Of a stretch of DNA of 64,000 nucleotides, positions 33,921 to 41,692 are shown one piece after another. The number at the start of each line of letters is the position of its first letter. Position 1 is the stretch's first letter. The notes below the pieces were generated by a model, which saw only the letters and a list, made by a program, of their open reading frames with translations, searched no databases and was not told the DNA's origin. Position numbers and translations under genes: made by a program. The DNA is from Bryobacteraceae bacterium (lineage in GTDB: Bacteria; Acidobacteriota; Terriglobia; Bryobacterales; Bryobacteraceae), in assembly GCA_947458745.1 (NCBI GenBank), contig CANGYQ010000002.1:372001-436000 (forward strand). The letters are read 5' to 3'.

Positions 33921-35278
33921 GATTGGGTGTCCTCGGGCTTGAAGCTCAGCATCTTGCCAGGGTTCAACAACCCCTGCGGATCATAGCGCTGCTTGGCGTT
34001 GAGCTGAATATTGTCGGCGCGGTAGCGGCCGGAATCTTCCAGGTAGTTCACGTGCGGGTTGGCGATAAACACGCCAATTTCGCGGCAGTAGGCAATCATC
34101 TCGTTCAGCCGCTCCTCCCCGTTGAAATAGACCAACGGAATAGAGCCTGGCACAGCTTCGCCCTCGCCATTCTTCATGAACTCGATGTGGAAGAGGATCT
34201 CGTCACCATACCGCTGCCGCAGCAGGCGGAACTGCTCGCGGCAGTGGGTGGGTGAAAAGCCGGCTTGGATGTAGGTCCACCGCGGGTCGGCGCTGATGGC
34301 CCACAGCGTGGTGTGGTTCCAGGTATAGTCACTCAGCAACGGTTGCGTGCGCGGCCCGGTGTAAGCTCCGGTGAAGGTAACGGCACCGCGCGCGGCCTCA
34401 GCAGCGTGGCGCAGCGATTCCAGTTGCGCTGTGGCGATCATCATCACCACCAGTGCCTTGCCCTCCGCCACCACCTGCTTCACCGGCGTGAAGAATTTCG
34501 GGATCGGCCACTCGAACACCGTCACCAGCCGCTTGGTCCAGGCGCTGTCTTGCGCGATGCCCTGGGAGAAGTCAAACGCCTCGTCAAACGTGTCGAAGGC
34601 AATGGCGCACTGGCTCCATTCCACCGCCGGGGCCAGGGCCAGCCAGATCCGCGTGAAGATGCCGTTGGTGCCCCAGCAGTGCAACACCTCATGCACCGCC
34701 GCGCCCTCATGACGGACAACGCGAGGCTCAGCTTCCAGCGTCACCACCTCAATGGCCCGCACGTTGTCGAAGTCACGCAGCATCCCGTGAGTGATCGAGC
34801 CAATACCACCGGAGCCACCGCCCAGAAACCCACCCACCGTCGCCTTGGCCAGGGTCGACGGATACATGCGCATCTCCCAGCCCTGTTTCTGCGCCTCCTG
34901 CTCCAGTGGTGCGAGGCGCAGGCCGGGCTGACAAACCGCCACGCCGTCCGCGGTGATCTCTTCCAGCTTGTCCATCAGCGAGAGGTCAAGCACGATGCCC
35001 CCGGACAGTGGAATGCATTGCCCATAGTTGCCCGTGCCCGCCCCGCGCACGGTCAGCGGAATCGCGTGCTGGCGGGCGTAGCGTGCGATCTCCAGCACCT
35101 CGTCCACGTGCGTGGGTTGCACCACGATGTCGCCCGCCTTGCCTTCCAGTTGGCGCTTCAGGATGGGCGAGTACCAGTAGAAATCCTTCGACAGGCGCTG
35201 CACCACTGCCGGGGTCGTGATGACGCGCGCCGGGTCCGCCACTCGCTCCGCCAATGCCGCCCGTAGAGTCTCAAGCAT
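33917..35278 (-). CDS. FAD-binding oxidase (GlcD/PCMH type)
   Basis: A 453-residue flavoprotein with a PCMH-type FAD-binding domain: VVQPTHVDEVLEIARYA, LTVRGAGTGNYGQ and the FAD loop TVGGFLGGGSGGIGSITHG. The C-terminal oxidase half ends in RYDPQGLLNPGKML, the classic FAD-oxidase tail. It is related to D-lactate and glycolate oxidase-type enzymes and oxidises a hydroxy or amine substrate that I cannot specify. It overlaps the creatininase-family gene by 4 bases and the deaminase gene by 8. Confidence 0.85.
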   Translation of the reverse strand: MLETLRAALAERVADPARVITTPAVVQRLSKDFYWYSPILKRQLEGKAGDIVVQPTHVDEVLEIARYARQHAIPLTVRGAGTGNYGQCIPLSGGIVLDLSLMDKLEEITADGVAVCQPGLRLAPLEQEAQKQGWEMRMYPSTLAKATVGGFLGGGSGGIGSITHGMLRDFDNVRAIEVVTLEAEPRVVRHEGAAVHEVLHCWGTNGIFTRIWLALAPAVEWSQCAIAFDTFDEAFDFSQGIAQDSAWTKRLVTVFEWPIPKFFTPVKQVVAEGKALVVMMIATAQLESLRHAAEAARGAVTFTGAYTGPRTQPLLSDYTWNHTTLWAISADPRWTYIQAGFSPTHCREQFRLLRQRYGDEILFHIEFMKNGEGEAVPGSIPLVYFNGEERLNEMIAYCREIGVFIANPHVNYLEDSGRYRADNIQLNAKQRYDPQGLLNPGKMLSFKPEDTQS

Positions 35279-35834
35279 GCTGGCCTGGCTTTCCTGCCGC
35301 CGGAGCGGGCCGCCACTTCTCGAACATCCGCAGCATCACCGGATGCGTGAAGAGGCCGTAGCACTCCTCTTGCAGCACCGGGCCTTCGACCACGCAACGC
35401 AGGTCACCGCGCGAGGCTACCTCTCGGGCCGGAACAGTGATCTGGTCGCAATGCCGGGCAGCATCTTCGATGGTGGCACCATACACAACTCGGTCCAAGC
35501 CCGCCCACAAGGCCGCGCTCATGCACATGGGGCAGGGTTCACAGGTGGTGTAGAGCGTGTAGCCAGCCAGCGAGAACCGCTTCAGCTTTTTGGTGGCCAG
35601 CCGGATGGCCCGCACCTCGGCATGACAGGTGGGGTCGAACTGTTGGGCCACCGCATTCACTGTGCGCAGCAGCAGCTGGCCACTGACTGTCTCCACAATG
35701 GCCGCACCGAAGGGGACAGGGAAGGAAGTCACGAATGAGCGTGCGGTAAACTTCACCAGCGCCGCCATCCGCCGCTCGTCACCGAGCACGCGAGGAAGCA
35801 TAGCCATAAGGAACAGTAACACGCCGGTCGCCAT
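35271..35834 (-). CDS. Nucleoside/base deaminase (CDA superfamily)
   Basis: A 187-residue zinc deaminase. Zinc and catalytic motifs are present: CHAEVRAIR (His ligand and Glu) and TTCEPCPMCMSA (two Cys ligands). Layout is like guanine- and tRNA-adenosine-type deaminases, with a C-terminal extension. It would release ammonia from a purine, pyrimidine or related ring and is the first gene of the leftward catabolic operon. The start is uncertain: ATG 35834 has a weak AGGG 9 bases upstream; ATG 35807 and 35801 are alternatives. Confidence 0.82.
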   Translation of the reverse strand: MATGVLLFLMAMLPRVLGDERRMAALVKFTARSFVTSFPVPFGAAIVETVSGQLLLRTVNAVAQQFDPTCHAEVRAIRLATKKLKRFSLAGYTLYTTCEPCPMCMSAALWAGLDRVVYGATIEDAARHCDQITVPAREVASRGDLRCVVEGPVLQEECYGLFTHPVMLRMFEKWRPAPAAGKPGQHA

Positions 35835-35841
35835 TCCATAC

Positions 35842-35860
35842 TGCCCTATACTGAAGGGCA
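35842..35860. promoter_or_regulatory. Inverted repeat in a 29-base divergent gap
   Basis: TGCCCT (35842-35847) and AGGGCA (35855-35860), 7 bases apart, lie between the starts of the leftward deaminase operon and the rightward amidase gene. Each arm can act as a Shine-Dalgarno-like AGGG for one gene, which may fully explain the symmetry; an operator is the alternative. TATACT (35847-35852) inside the gap is a possible -10. Confidence 0.35.
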
Positions 35861-35863
35861 ACC

Positions 35864-37105
35864 ATGGTGCCCCCAGTGAGTCAAGAGACGGTTCTCGCCC
35901 GCGTGGAAGCAGCCCTCCAGCAAGCCAACCAGAACCTTGGCCGGAACACCTATCTGTGGCGCGATCCGGACTGGACGCGCGCCGAGGCCCTCCGTTCGCT
36001 CGATCATGCCGGTCCGTTGGCGGGCTTGGCTGTCTCGATGAAAGATTGCTTCGATCTGGCGGGCGCACCCACCACTCTCGGCATCCACGGCGAGCACAGC
36101 GCAGCCACCGCTGATTCCTGGCTAGTGGAGCAAATGCGCGCCGCCGGAGCCGTCATCGTCGGCAAGACTCACATGCATCCGCTGGCCTATGGCCTTACTG
36201 GCGAGAACCCCTACTTTGGTGACTGCCTGCAGCCGGGTGACGCGGGCGCATTGACCGGTGGCTCTTCCAGCGGTGCCGCGGCCAGCGTCATGGAAGGCTC
36301 AGCGGTGGCGGCCATTGGCAGCGATACCGGGGGCTCCATTCGCATCCCGGCGGCGCTGTGTGGCGTCGCCGGTTACCGCGCCTCCATCGGGCTGGGCGAT
36401 TGGCGCGGCGGCGGGCATCTGGCCGAATCGTTCGACACCATGGGATGGCTCTTTCGCGATCTGACAGATGGCCCGAGGCTGGCGTCGATTTGGGGGGTGA
36501 CGGCGACGCCGGAGTTCCCTGCCCGCTTCGCGGTGGTGCACGATGAGTTCCTGTCTGATTGCGAACCCGTGATCGTCGAGAACCTTCGGCGCTGCCAAGC
36601 GGAACTGGGCGCACTGGGGCTAACCGGCCACACCGTCGACGTCTCCTGGTGGAGCAAGTCGCGAGAGATCTTCGCCCCCATCCAGGCCGCCGAAGCGTCG
36701 CGCCATCATCGTGGTGACCACCCGGGCCTGGACCCCTCCATCCGACAACGCCTGGAATGGGGGGCGAGCCTAACCGAAGCGGAAGTGTCCGGCTGGCGCC
36801 TCCTCCACCACGAGTTTCGCGACCGCATGGATGCCCTGCTGGAGGAGCATCAACTGCTACTGCTCCCCGCCGCGCCGGTTACACGGCTGGCCGCGGGTGT
36901 GGATCATGCGCCCACGCGCCCGCGTCTGTTGCGCTACTCGACCCCCGGCAGCCTGTCCGGCATGCCCGCGGTCACGATTCCTTACTTTCACGACGGACGC
37001 CCAGCGGGCGGCATGCAGTTGCTGGCCGCGCGCGGAGACGATCCCCGATTACTGGCCGTCGCGGCGGCCTTGGGACGCCACCAACAAAACCGGAGACCTT
37101 CTTGA
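35864..37105 (+). CDS. Amidase-signature-family amidase (AtzE-like)
   Basis: A 413-residue amidase with the Ser-Ser-Lys triad in place: Lys in VSMKDCFDLAG, cis-Ser in GGSSSGAAASV and the nucleophile in GSDTGGSIRIPAALCG. It hydrolyses a carboxamide in the cytoplasm. An AtzH/HpxZ-like gene 3 kb downstream suggests a urea- or biuret-type substrate similar to that of AtzE/HpxW. Transcribed divergently from the deaminase operon; its stop overlaps the start of the binding lipoprotein (TGATG). Confidence 0.87.
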   Translation: MVPPVSQETVLARVEAALQQANQNLGRNTYLWRDPDWTRAEALRSLDHAGPLAGLAVSMKDCFDLAGAPTTLGIHGEHSAATADSWLVEQMRAAGAVIVGKTHMHPLAYGLTGENPYFGDCLQPGDAGALTGGSSSGAAASVMEGSAVAAIGSDTGGSIRIPAALCGVAGYRASIGLGDWRGGGHLAESFDTMGWLFRDLTDGPRLASIWGVTATPEFPARFAVVHDEFLSDCEPVIVENLRRCQAELGALGLTGHTVDVSWWSKSREIFAPIQAAEASRHHRGDHPGLDPSIRQRLEWGASLTEAEVSGWRLLHHEFRDRMDALLEEHQLLLLPAAPVTRLAAGVDHAPTRPRLLRYSTPGSLSGMPAVTIPYFHDGRPAGGMQLLAARGDDPRLLAVAAALGRHQQNRRPS

Positions 37106-38082
37106 TGCTTGCACTGCTGCTTCGCCTCCTCGCCTTCACAGCCGTCGTGTTCTTGGCCGGCTGTCAATCCTCCGCGCCCCCGGCGGGAAAGGATGGGCGC
37201 ATCGCCATCCGCCTCCAAGCAGACTGGTACCCCCAGCCGGAGCATGGCGGCTTTTACACGGCGCTGGCCAAGGGGTACTACGAAGCCCAGGATCTCGACA
37301 TCACCATCCTCCCGGTGGGCCAGTACACCAGTTCGTTCCAAGTGGTGGCCAGCGGCCGCGCCGAATTCGGCCTGGGCTCCAGCGATCAAGTTCTGGAAGC
37401 AGTGTCGAACGGCCTGCCGGTGGTGGCCGTCGGTGCCGTGATGCAGCATGACCCGCAAGCGGTGATGGTCCACGAGAACTCACCGGTGAAGACCTTCGCG
37501 GATCTCGAAGGCCGCACCGTGGCCGCGCAACCGGGCGCGACGTGGTTCAAGTTTCTGGTGAGCAAGTACGGGCTGAAGAACGTGCGCGAAACGCCCGCCA
37601 CCCACTCGATCGCTAACTTCCTGGCGGACCCCAACTACATCCAGCAGATCTTCATCACCAGCGAACCATTCTTCGTCAAGCAAGCCGGTGCCACCTATCG
37701 CACCTTGCTGATCAGCACCGCTGGTTACGATCCATACCGCCTGTGCTTCGCCGACAAACGCTTTGCCGAAAAGCAGCCGGAGGCGGTGCGGAAGTTTGTC
37801 CACGCCTCGCTTAAAGGCTGGCAGGAATACCTGCGCGACCCCGGCCCGGCCCACGCCCTGATCCTGAAAGCCAACCCCGCCCAGAAGCCGGACCAGCTCG
37901 GGTTTACCTTCGGAGCGCTGCGCGACGGACACTTCATTACCGGAGACGACACCAGTGGCGCCAGCATCGGCAAGATGGCCCCGGAACGCTGGGCCGCCCT
38001 CAACGATCAGCTCACCACCCTGGGCATACTGCGCCACAAAATCGACCCAGCGACGGCGTATACGACGAAGTTTCTGCCGTAG
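37105..38082 (+). CDS. NMT1/THI5-like ABC substrate-binding lipoprotein
   Basis: A 325-residue extracytoplasmic binding protein. The N-terminus is a lipoprotein signal with lipobox FLAGC at about residue 20. The body has the NMT1/THI5-like pattern: LQADWYPQPEHGGFYTALAKG, then VVASGRAEFGLGSSDQVL and GRTVAAQPGATWFKFLV. Relatives bind thiamine-pyrimidine precursors, riboflavin, nitrate or sulfonates. It lacks its own permease and should work with the leftward permease/ATPase pair across the divergent promoter. ATG 37105 overlaps the amidase stop. Confidence 0.87.
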   Translation: MLALLLRLLAFTAVVFLAGCQSSAPPAGKDGRIAIRLQADWYPQPEHGGFYTALAKGYYEAQDLDITILPVGQYTSSFQVVASGRAEFGLGSSDQVLEAVSNGLPVVAVGAVMQHDPQAVMVHENSPVKTFADLEGRTVAAQPGATWFKFLVSKYGLKNVRETPATHSIANFLADPNYIQQIFITSEPFFVKQAGATYRTLLISTAGYDPYRLCFADKRFAEKQPEAVRKFVHASLKGWQEYLRDPGPAHALILKANPAQKPDQLGFTFGALRDGHFITGDDTSGASIGKMAPERWAALNDQLTTLGILRHKIDPATAYTTKFLP

Positions 38083-38147
38083 GGGTCCAGCTGTGAGGCA
38101 GTTAGTTCGTGTGGGGCCCGGGTATGGTGGTTTGAGGACGGTTTGTG

Positions 38148-38402
38148 ATGTCGGAACAGGTTCAATCAATCGTTGACGCGGTTCGTTGCCTCGATCTGGA
38201 ACTACGGCGAGAGCTAGCCGCCGCTTTGGCCGCGATGGCAACGTCTTTGCCCGCCACCTCTTCCGGCCGGGAGCGGCTGGTTGCTTCAGTCCGGGGCAAG
38301 TACCGTCACGTGCCGACATCCAGTGAGTCATTCATGGATCGCAAGCGGGAAGAGATGCGGCGGGAATTCCGGTCATCGCATCGGATCAAGTTCATTCGCT
38401 AA
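38148..38402 (+). CDS. Small hypothetical protein
   Basis: An 84-residue charged protein starting at ATG 38148 (or the GTG three bases earlier), with GAGGACGG a little upstream. The N-terminal half is a likely amphipathic helix (VDAVRCLDLELRRELAAALA) and the C-terminus is basic with no Cys pair. It resembles antitoxin-sized proteins, but no toxin gene is adjacent. No family is recognised. Confidence 0.5.
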   Translation: MSEQVQSIVDAVRCLDLELRRELAAALAAMATSLPATSSGRERLVASVRGKYRHVPTSSESFMDRKREEMRREFRSSHRIKFIR

Positions 38403-38410
38403 CCCCGCCA

Positions 38411-38908
38411 CTAAGGCTGATCATCCCGCTCAGGCTGCACCATCAGGAGCAACACCAAGCCCACGATCATCAGCATGCGGTATGCGGTCTGCAGCCCGTT
38501 CCATTGGGTGGACTGCCACATCAGGAACCACTCGCCGCCCACCGCCAGAAAGGCGACCAGCCACAGCAACATCCCCAGCGTCAGCGCCAGAATCGGGATT
38601 CGTTTGGCGGCGTTGAAGTCGCTCGCCGGACTCTTCAGTTGGGCCACCAATCGCGCCAAGCCCCACCAGCACAACACCATCGTCACGAACTCCCACAGAA
38701 TGATCGACCAGTAGAAAGCCAAGTGCAGCATCGGATCGTGCAGCGCGCGCCACAGGCCACGGTTGCCGGGGAATGTGGTGTCCATCATCAGCACGTGCCG
38801 GACAAACTGGTAGTTGGAATCAAAGTCCGTCAGGTTGTTGAACACCACCAGCGTGTACAGCAGCCCGATGGCGGCGAAAAGCAGCAGCTTGGCGATGCGT
38901 GTACTCAA
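38411..38908 (-). CDS. DUF2165-family small membrane protein
   Basis: A 165-residue protein with four hydrophobic helices and the DUF2165 signature: TLVVFNNLTDFDSNYQFVRH, then MDTTFPGNRGLWRA, and a GGEWFLMWQS segment. TTG 38908 gives the usual family length; a longer reading up to 39031 would overlap the divergent RidA gene and adds an unconvincing Gly/Ser-rich stretch. Function of the family is unknown; it probably resides in the inner membrane. Confidence 0.78.
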   Translation of the reverse strand: MSTRIAKLLLFAAIGLLYTLVVFNNLTDFDSNYQFVRHVLMMDTTFPGNRGLWRALHDPMLHLAFYWSIILWEFVTMVLCWWGLARLVAQLKSPASDFNAAKRIPILALTLGMLLWLVAFLAVGGEWFLMWQSTQWNGLQTAYRMLMIVGLVLLLMVQPERDDQP

Positions 38909-38963
38909 GGGAATCCAGACTCGATTGTATCGGTGATTGCCTACTGTGCTAGATTCGCGAGTT

Positions 38964-39422
38964 ATGACCCCCGACGCGCGACTCATCGAATTGGGCCTGG
39001 AACTGCCGCCCCCGCCCTCGCCCGGCGGCACCTATGTTTCCGCCAAGCGCGTCGGCGAACTGCTGTTTCTGGCCGGTGCCATCTCCTCCGGCCCCGGCGG
39101 CGTGATCACCGGCGTGGTGGGCCAGGGGGCGACAGTGGCTGATGGCTATGCCGCGGCCCGGGCCTGCGCGCTCAACCATCTGGCCGTCATCCGGCGGGAG
39201 CTGGGCTCTTTGGACGCCGTAGCGGAGGTAGTTTCGCTCAACGGCTACGTCAACAGCGTGGCCGGCTTCACGGAATCTCCGGCCGTCATCAATGGCGCAT
39301 CCGATCTGCTGGTTGAGCTGTTCGGCGAAGCGGGCCGCCACGTGCGCGCGGCCGTCGGCGTCAGTGGGTTGCCCCGCGGCGCGATGGTGGAAACCCAGAT
39401 GACGGTGAGGGTCAAAGCATGA
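38964..39422 (+). CDS. RidA (YjgF)-family protein
   Basis: A 152-residue member of the RidA family (second-type, longer form) with LFLAGAISSGPGG, GYAAARACALNHLAVIRRELG and the C-terminal AAVGVSGLPRGAMVETQM, where the Arg and Glu of the active-site region are present. RidA proteins hydrolyse reactive enamines or imines, or act as aminoacrylate-type hydrolases in nitrogen catabolism. The start overlaps nothing upstream; the stop overlaps the formamidase-like gene by 4 bases, so the two are coupled. ATG 38937 would give a longer form with no better ribosome site. Confidence 0.85.
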   Translation: MTPDARLIELGLELPPPPSPGGTYVSAKRVGELLFLAGAISSGPGGVITGVVGQGATVADGYAAARACALNHLAVIRRELGSLDAVAEVVSLNGYVNSVAGFTESPAVINGASDLLVELFGEAGRHVRAAVGVSGLPRGAMVETQMTVRVKA

Positions 39423-40369
39423 GCGAGCATTACCTTTCAGCCACTCCCACGCATTCCGTCTGGGACCGGACGCTGTCCCCGCGCCTGCGCATTCCCCCGG
39501 GCGACACCGTCCACGTCGAATGCCAGGACGCCAGCGGCGCCCAAGTCCAGCCCGGCATGACGGCGGAGCAGTTCCTGAGCATCGACCGCACGCGCATCCA
39601 TTCGCTCACCGGACCGATCGCCATAGAAGGCGCGGCACCGGGCGATGTGCTCGAAGTCGAGGTATTGGAGACGCGGCACCACGGCTGGGGCTGGTCCAGC
39701 GTGACCCCGGGCCTGGGCTTCCTAAAGCAGCGCTTTTCGGAAGCGTATCTGTTCCATTGGAAACTGGACGGCAACCTCACCCGGTCGCTGGCCCCAGCCA
39801 TCTTGCCGGTGCGGCCTTTTCTGGGTGTGATGGGCGTGGCGCGGGCCGAAACCGGGCAGTTCCGCACCCGGCCGCCCGGCAACTTCGGTGGCAACCTCGA
39901 CGTCCGCGAACTCTGCGCGGGAGCCAAGCTCTACCTGCCGGTGTACTGCCCCGAAGCACTGTTCAGCTGCGGCGATGGCCACGCGGCGCAGGGCGATGGC
40001 GAGGTCTGCATCAACGGCATGGAGTGCCCCCTCGACACCACGCTGCGCTTCCGTCTGCACAAGAATGAGCCGCTTGAAGGGCCGCTCATTGAATCAAGCG
40101 AAGCGGTCGCGCCGGACCTTCATGGCGATTGCTGGATCGTGGTGGAGTGTGGCGAAGACATCGCCGCCGCCGCCCGCAACGCCACCAGCCGCATGGTGGA
40201 CCTGCTGGTCAGCCGCTGGCAGATGGACCCGGTCCATGCCTACATCCTCTGTAGCGTGGCGCTCCGCCTGCGGCTCAGCCAGGTGGTGAATGAGCCGGTC
40301 TACACCGTCAGCGGTTCGATCAGCAAACAAATTCTCCCGGACCGGGTCCTATTCCCCGCGGGTAGTTAG
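39419..40369 (+). CDS. Acetamidase/formamidase-family protein
   Basis: A 316-residue hydrolase of the acetamidase/formamidase (FmdA/AmdA) family. Visible features: GPIAIEGAAPGDVLEVEV, RPFLGVMGVARAE, the GGNLDVRELCAGAKLYLPVY segment and FSCGDGHAAQGDGEVC, the conserved metal/active-site region with Asp and His. It releases ammonia from a short-chain amide. Coupled by ATGA to the RidA gene, so it probably shares a substrate pathway with it and with the AtzH-like gene downstream. Confidence 0.85.
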   Translation: MSEHYLSATPTHSVWDRTLSPRLRIPPGDTVHVECQDASGAQVQPGMTAEQFLSIDRTRIHSLTGPIAIEGAAPGDVLEVEVLETRHHGWGWSSVTPGLGFLKQRFSEAYLFHWKLDGNLTRSLAPAILPVRPFLGVMGVARAETGQFRTRPPGNFGGNLDVRELCAGAKLYLPVYCPEALFSCGDGHAAQGDGEVCINGMECPLDTTLRFRLHKNEPLEGPLIESSEAVAPDLHGDCWIVVECGEDIAAAARNATSRMVDLLVSRWQMDPVHAYILCSVALRLRLSQVVNEPVYTVSGSISKQILPDRVLFPAGS

Positions 40370-40390
40370 AAGCAATCGAGAGGCAACCGA

Positions 40391-40792
40391 ATGGCCATCC
40401 AACCTGATCAAGTCAACCTGCCCGCCGTCGTGGCGGAACTGCGGGAGCTCTATCCGCGGTACGAGGAAGCGCTGGTGACCAACGACGTCGACACGCTGGT
40501 GGCGATGTTTTGGGCATCGCCCGAGGTGATGCGCTTCGGCGTGGCCGAGAACCTCTATGGCCACGAAGAACTGGAAGCCTTCCGCAAGGGCCGCCCGGCC
40601 GCCAACCTGGCCCGCACGGTGGACCGGCTGGACATTGTCACCTTTGGAAGCGACTCGGCCAGCGTCACGCTGGAGTTTTCTCGCACCACGCCAACCGGTC
40701 AAGTGCGAGGCCGCCAGAGCCAGGTCTGGATCCGGTTCGCCACCGGTTGGCGCATCGTCTCGGCGCACGTGTCGCTGTTGCCCCGGGCCTAA
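40391..40792 (+). CDS. AtzH/HpxZ-like (DUF3225, NTF2-fold) protein
   Basis: A 133-residue protein matching the AtzH/HpxZ family: YPRYEEALVTNDVDTLVAMF, then VMRFGVAENLYGHEELEAFR and SQVWIRFATGWRIVSAHVS. AtzH is reported to hydrolyse a dicarboxyurea in cyanuric-acid breakdown, and HpxZ belongs to oxalurate (purine) catabolism. GAGAGG precedes the ATG. With the AtzE-like amidase, RidA and formamidase-family genes it supports a catabolic route for ureido or amide compounds. Confidence 0.82.
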   Translation: MAIQPDQVNLPAVVAELRELYPRYEEALVTNDVDTLVAMFWASPEVMRFGVAENLYGHEELEAFRKGRPAANLARTVDRLDIVTFGSDSASVTLEFSRTTPTGQVRGRQSQVWIRFATGWRIVSAHVSLLPRA

Positions 40793-40801
40793 TCCCGCCG
40801 C

Positions 40802-41692
40802 TCAGTTCGTGGGCAATCGGTTCTCGAGAATACGGCTCTCATCGAACTGTTCCCAGCGAAGGTCCAACTGCCCCGTTCCTTCCAAGGCGCGTCGTGGGAT
40901 CAGGCCGATCAGTTCGCTGCCCGCAATCTCGACACCTTGTGCCGCTGCCAAGTCCCGGACGGTCGAGAAGACCGTGGCCAGCGAGGTCACTTCAAAGTCG
41001 GTGAGGTTCATCGAAACCTGCGCCTGCTTCCGAGCCTCCAGCGCCAGCCCCAGCGCCTTCAGGCAAGGCAGACCACCCGAAGACGTACGGATGCGCCGCG
41101 CGATCTCCCGGGCCACCGCGACGTTGTCCGTCGCAAGATTGATGTTGTAGGCGATCAGGAATTTGCGGGCCCCGACGATGGTGGCACCGGCTGTTGGGTG
41201 ACGGCGAATATTGCCCACGTCCGGCAGGTCGGGCCGGGTTTCCAGCGCTTCAAAACCACCACGCCGGACTTCTTCCAATCGCTGCCGTTCCGGCCGCAGC
41301 GCCGCAGCTTCATAGAAGAACACCGGCACCTGATACCGCCGCCAGATCTCGTGCCCGGCGCGATGGGCCAGCTCAGCGCACTCGGCCAGCGTGACGCCGT
41401 CCACCGGAACAAACGGCAGCACGTCGCAAGCGCCAACGCGCGGATGGACGCCCGCGTGGAGGCGGAGGTCGATCAGGCTGGCCGCTTCACCCACGGCTCG
41501 GATGCCGGCTTCCAGCACAGCCTCCGGCGCACCGGCAAAGGTGATCACGCTGCGGTGATGGTCAATGTCGGAGGTCTGGTGCAGCACCGTGACGCCGGCC
41601 ACGGCGGCAATGACGTTGGCGATGCGGCCCACGACGCGTGGGTCCTGCCCTTCGGAAAAGTTGGGGACAGCTTCGATTAGTCGTCGGGCCAC
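40802..41692 (-). CDS. ftcD: Glutamate formimidoyltransferase
   Basis: A 296-residue single-domain formimidoyltransferase. Typical segments are EAVPNFSEGQDPRVV, SDIDHHRSVITFAG, LHAGVHPRVGACDVLPFVPV (containing the catalytic His), NINLATDNVAVAREIA and the C-terminal VSMNLTDFEVTSL. It transfers the formimino group from formiminoglutamate to tetrahydrofolate at the end of histidine degradation. GTG 41692 overlaps the upstream gene's stop by 16 bases, so both are one operon. No cyclodeaminase domain is attached and no hutH, hutU or hutG is nearby. Confidence 0.9.
   Translation of the reverse strand: MARRLIEAVPNFSEGQDPRVVGRIANVIAAVAGVTVLHQTSDIDHHRSVITFAGAPEAVLEAGIRAVGEAASLIDLRLHAGVHPRVGACDVLPFVPVDGVTLAECAELAHRAGHEIWRRYQVPVFFYEAAALRPERQRLEEVRRGGFEALETRPDLPDVGNIRRHPTAGATIVGARKFLIAYNINLATDNVAVAREIARRIRTSSGGLPCLKALGLALEARKQAQVSMNLTDFEVTSLATVFSTVRDLAAAQGVEIAGSELIGLIPRRALEGTGQLDLRWEQFDESRILENRLPTN

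Noticed and set aside
34265-35266. 333-codon plus-strand frame opposite the FAD oxidase
   Set aside because: Arg/His/Gln-rich antisense frame of a well supported oxidase gene.
38148-38402. Toxin-antitoxin antitoxin gene
   Set aside because: Size and charge fit loosely, but no toxin gene is adjacent and no DNA-binding motif is visible.
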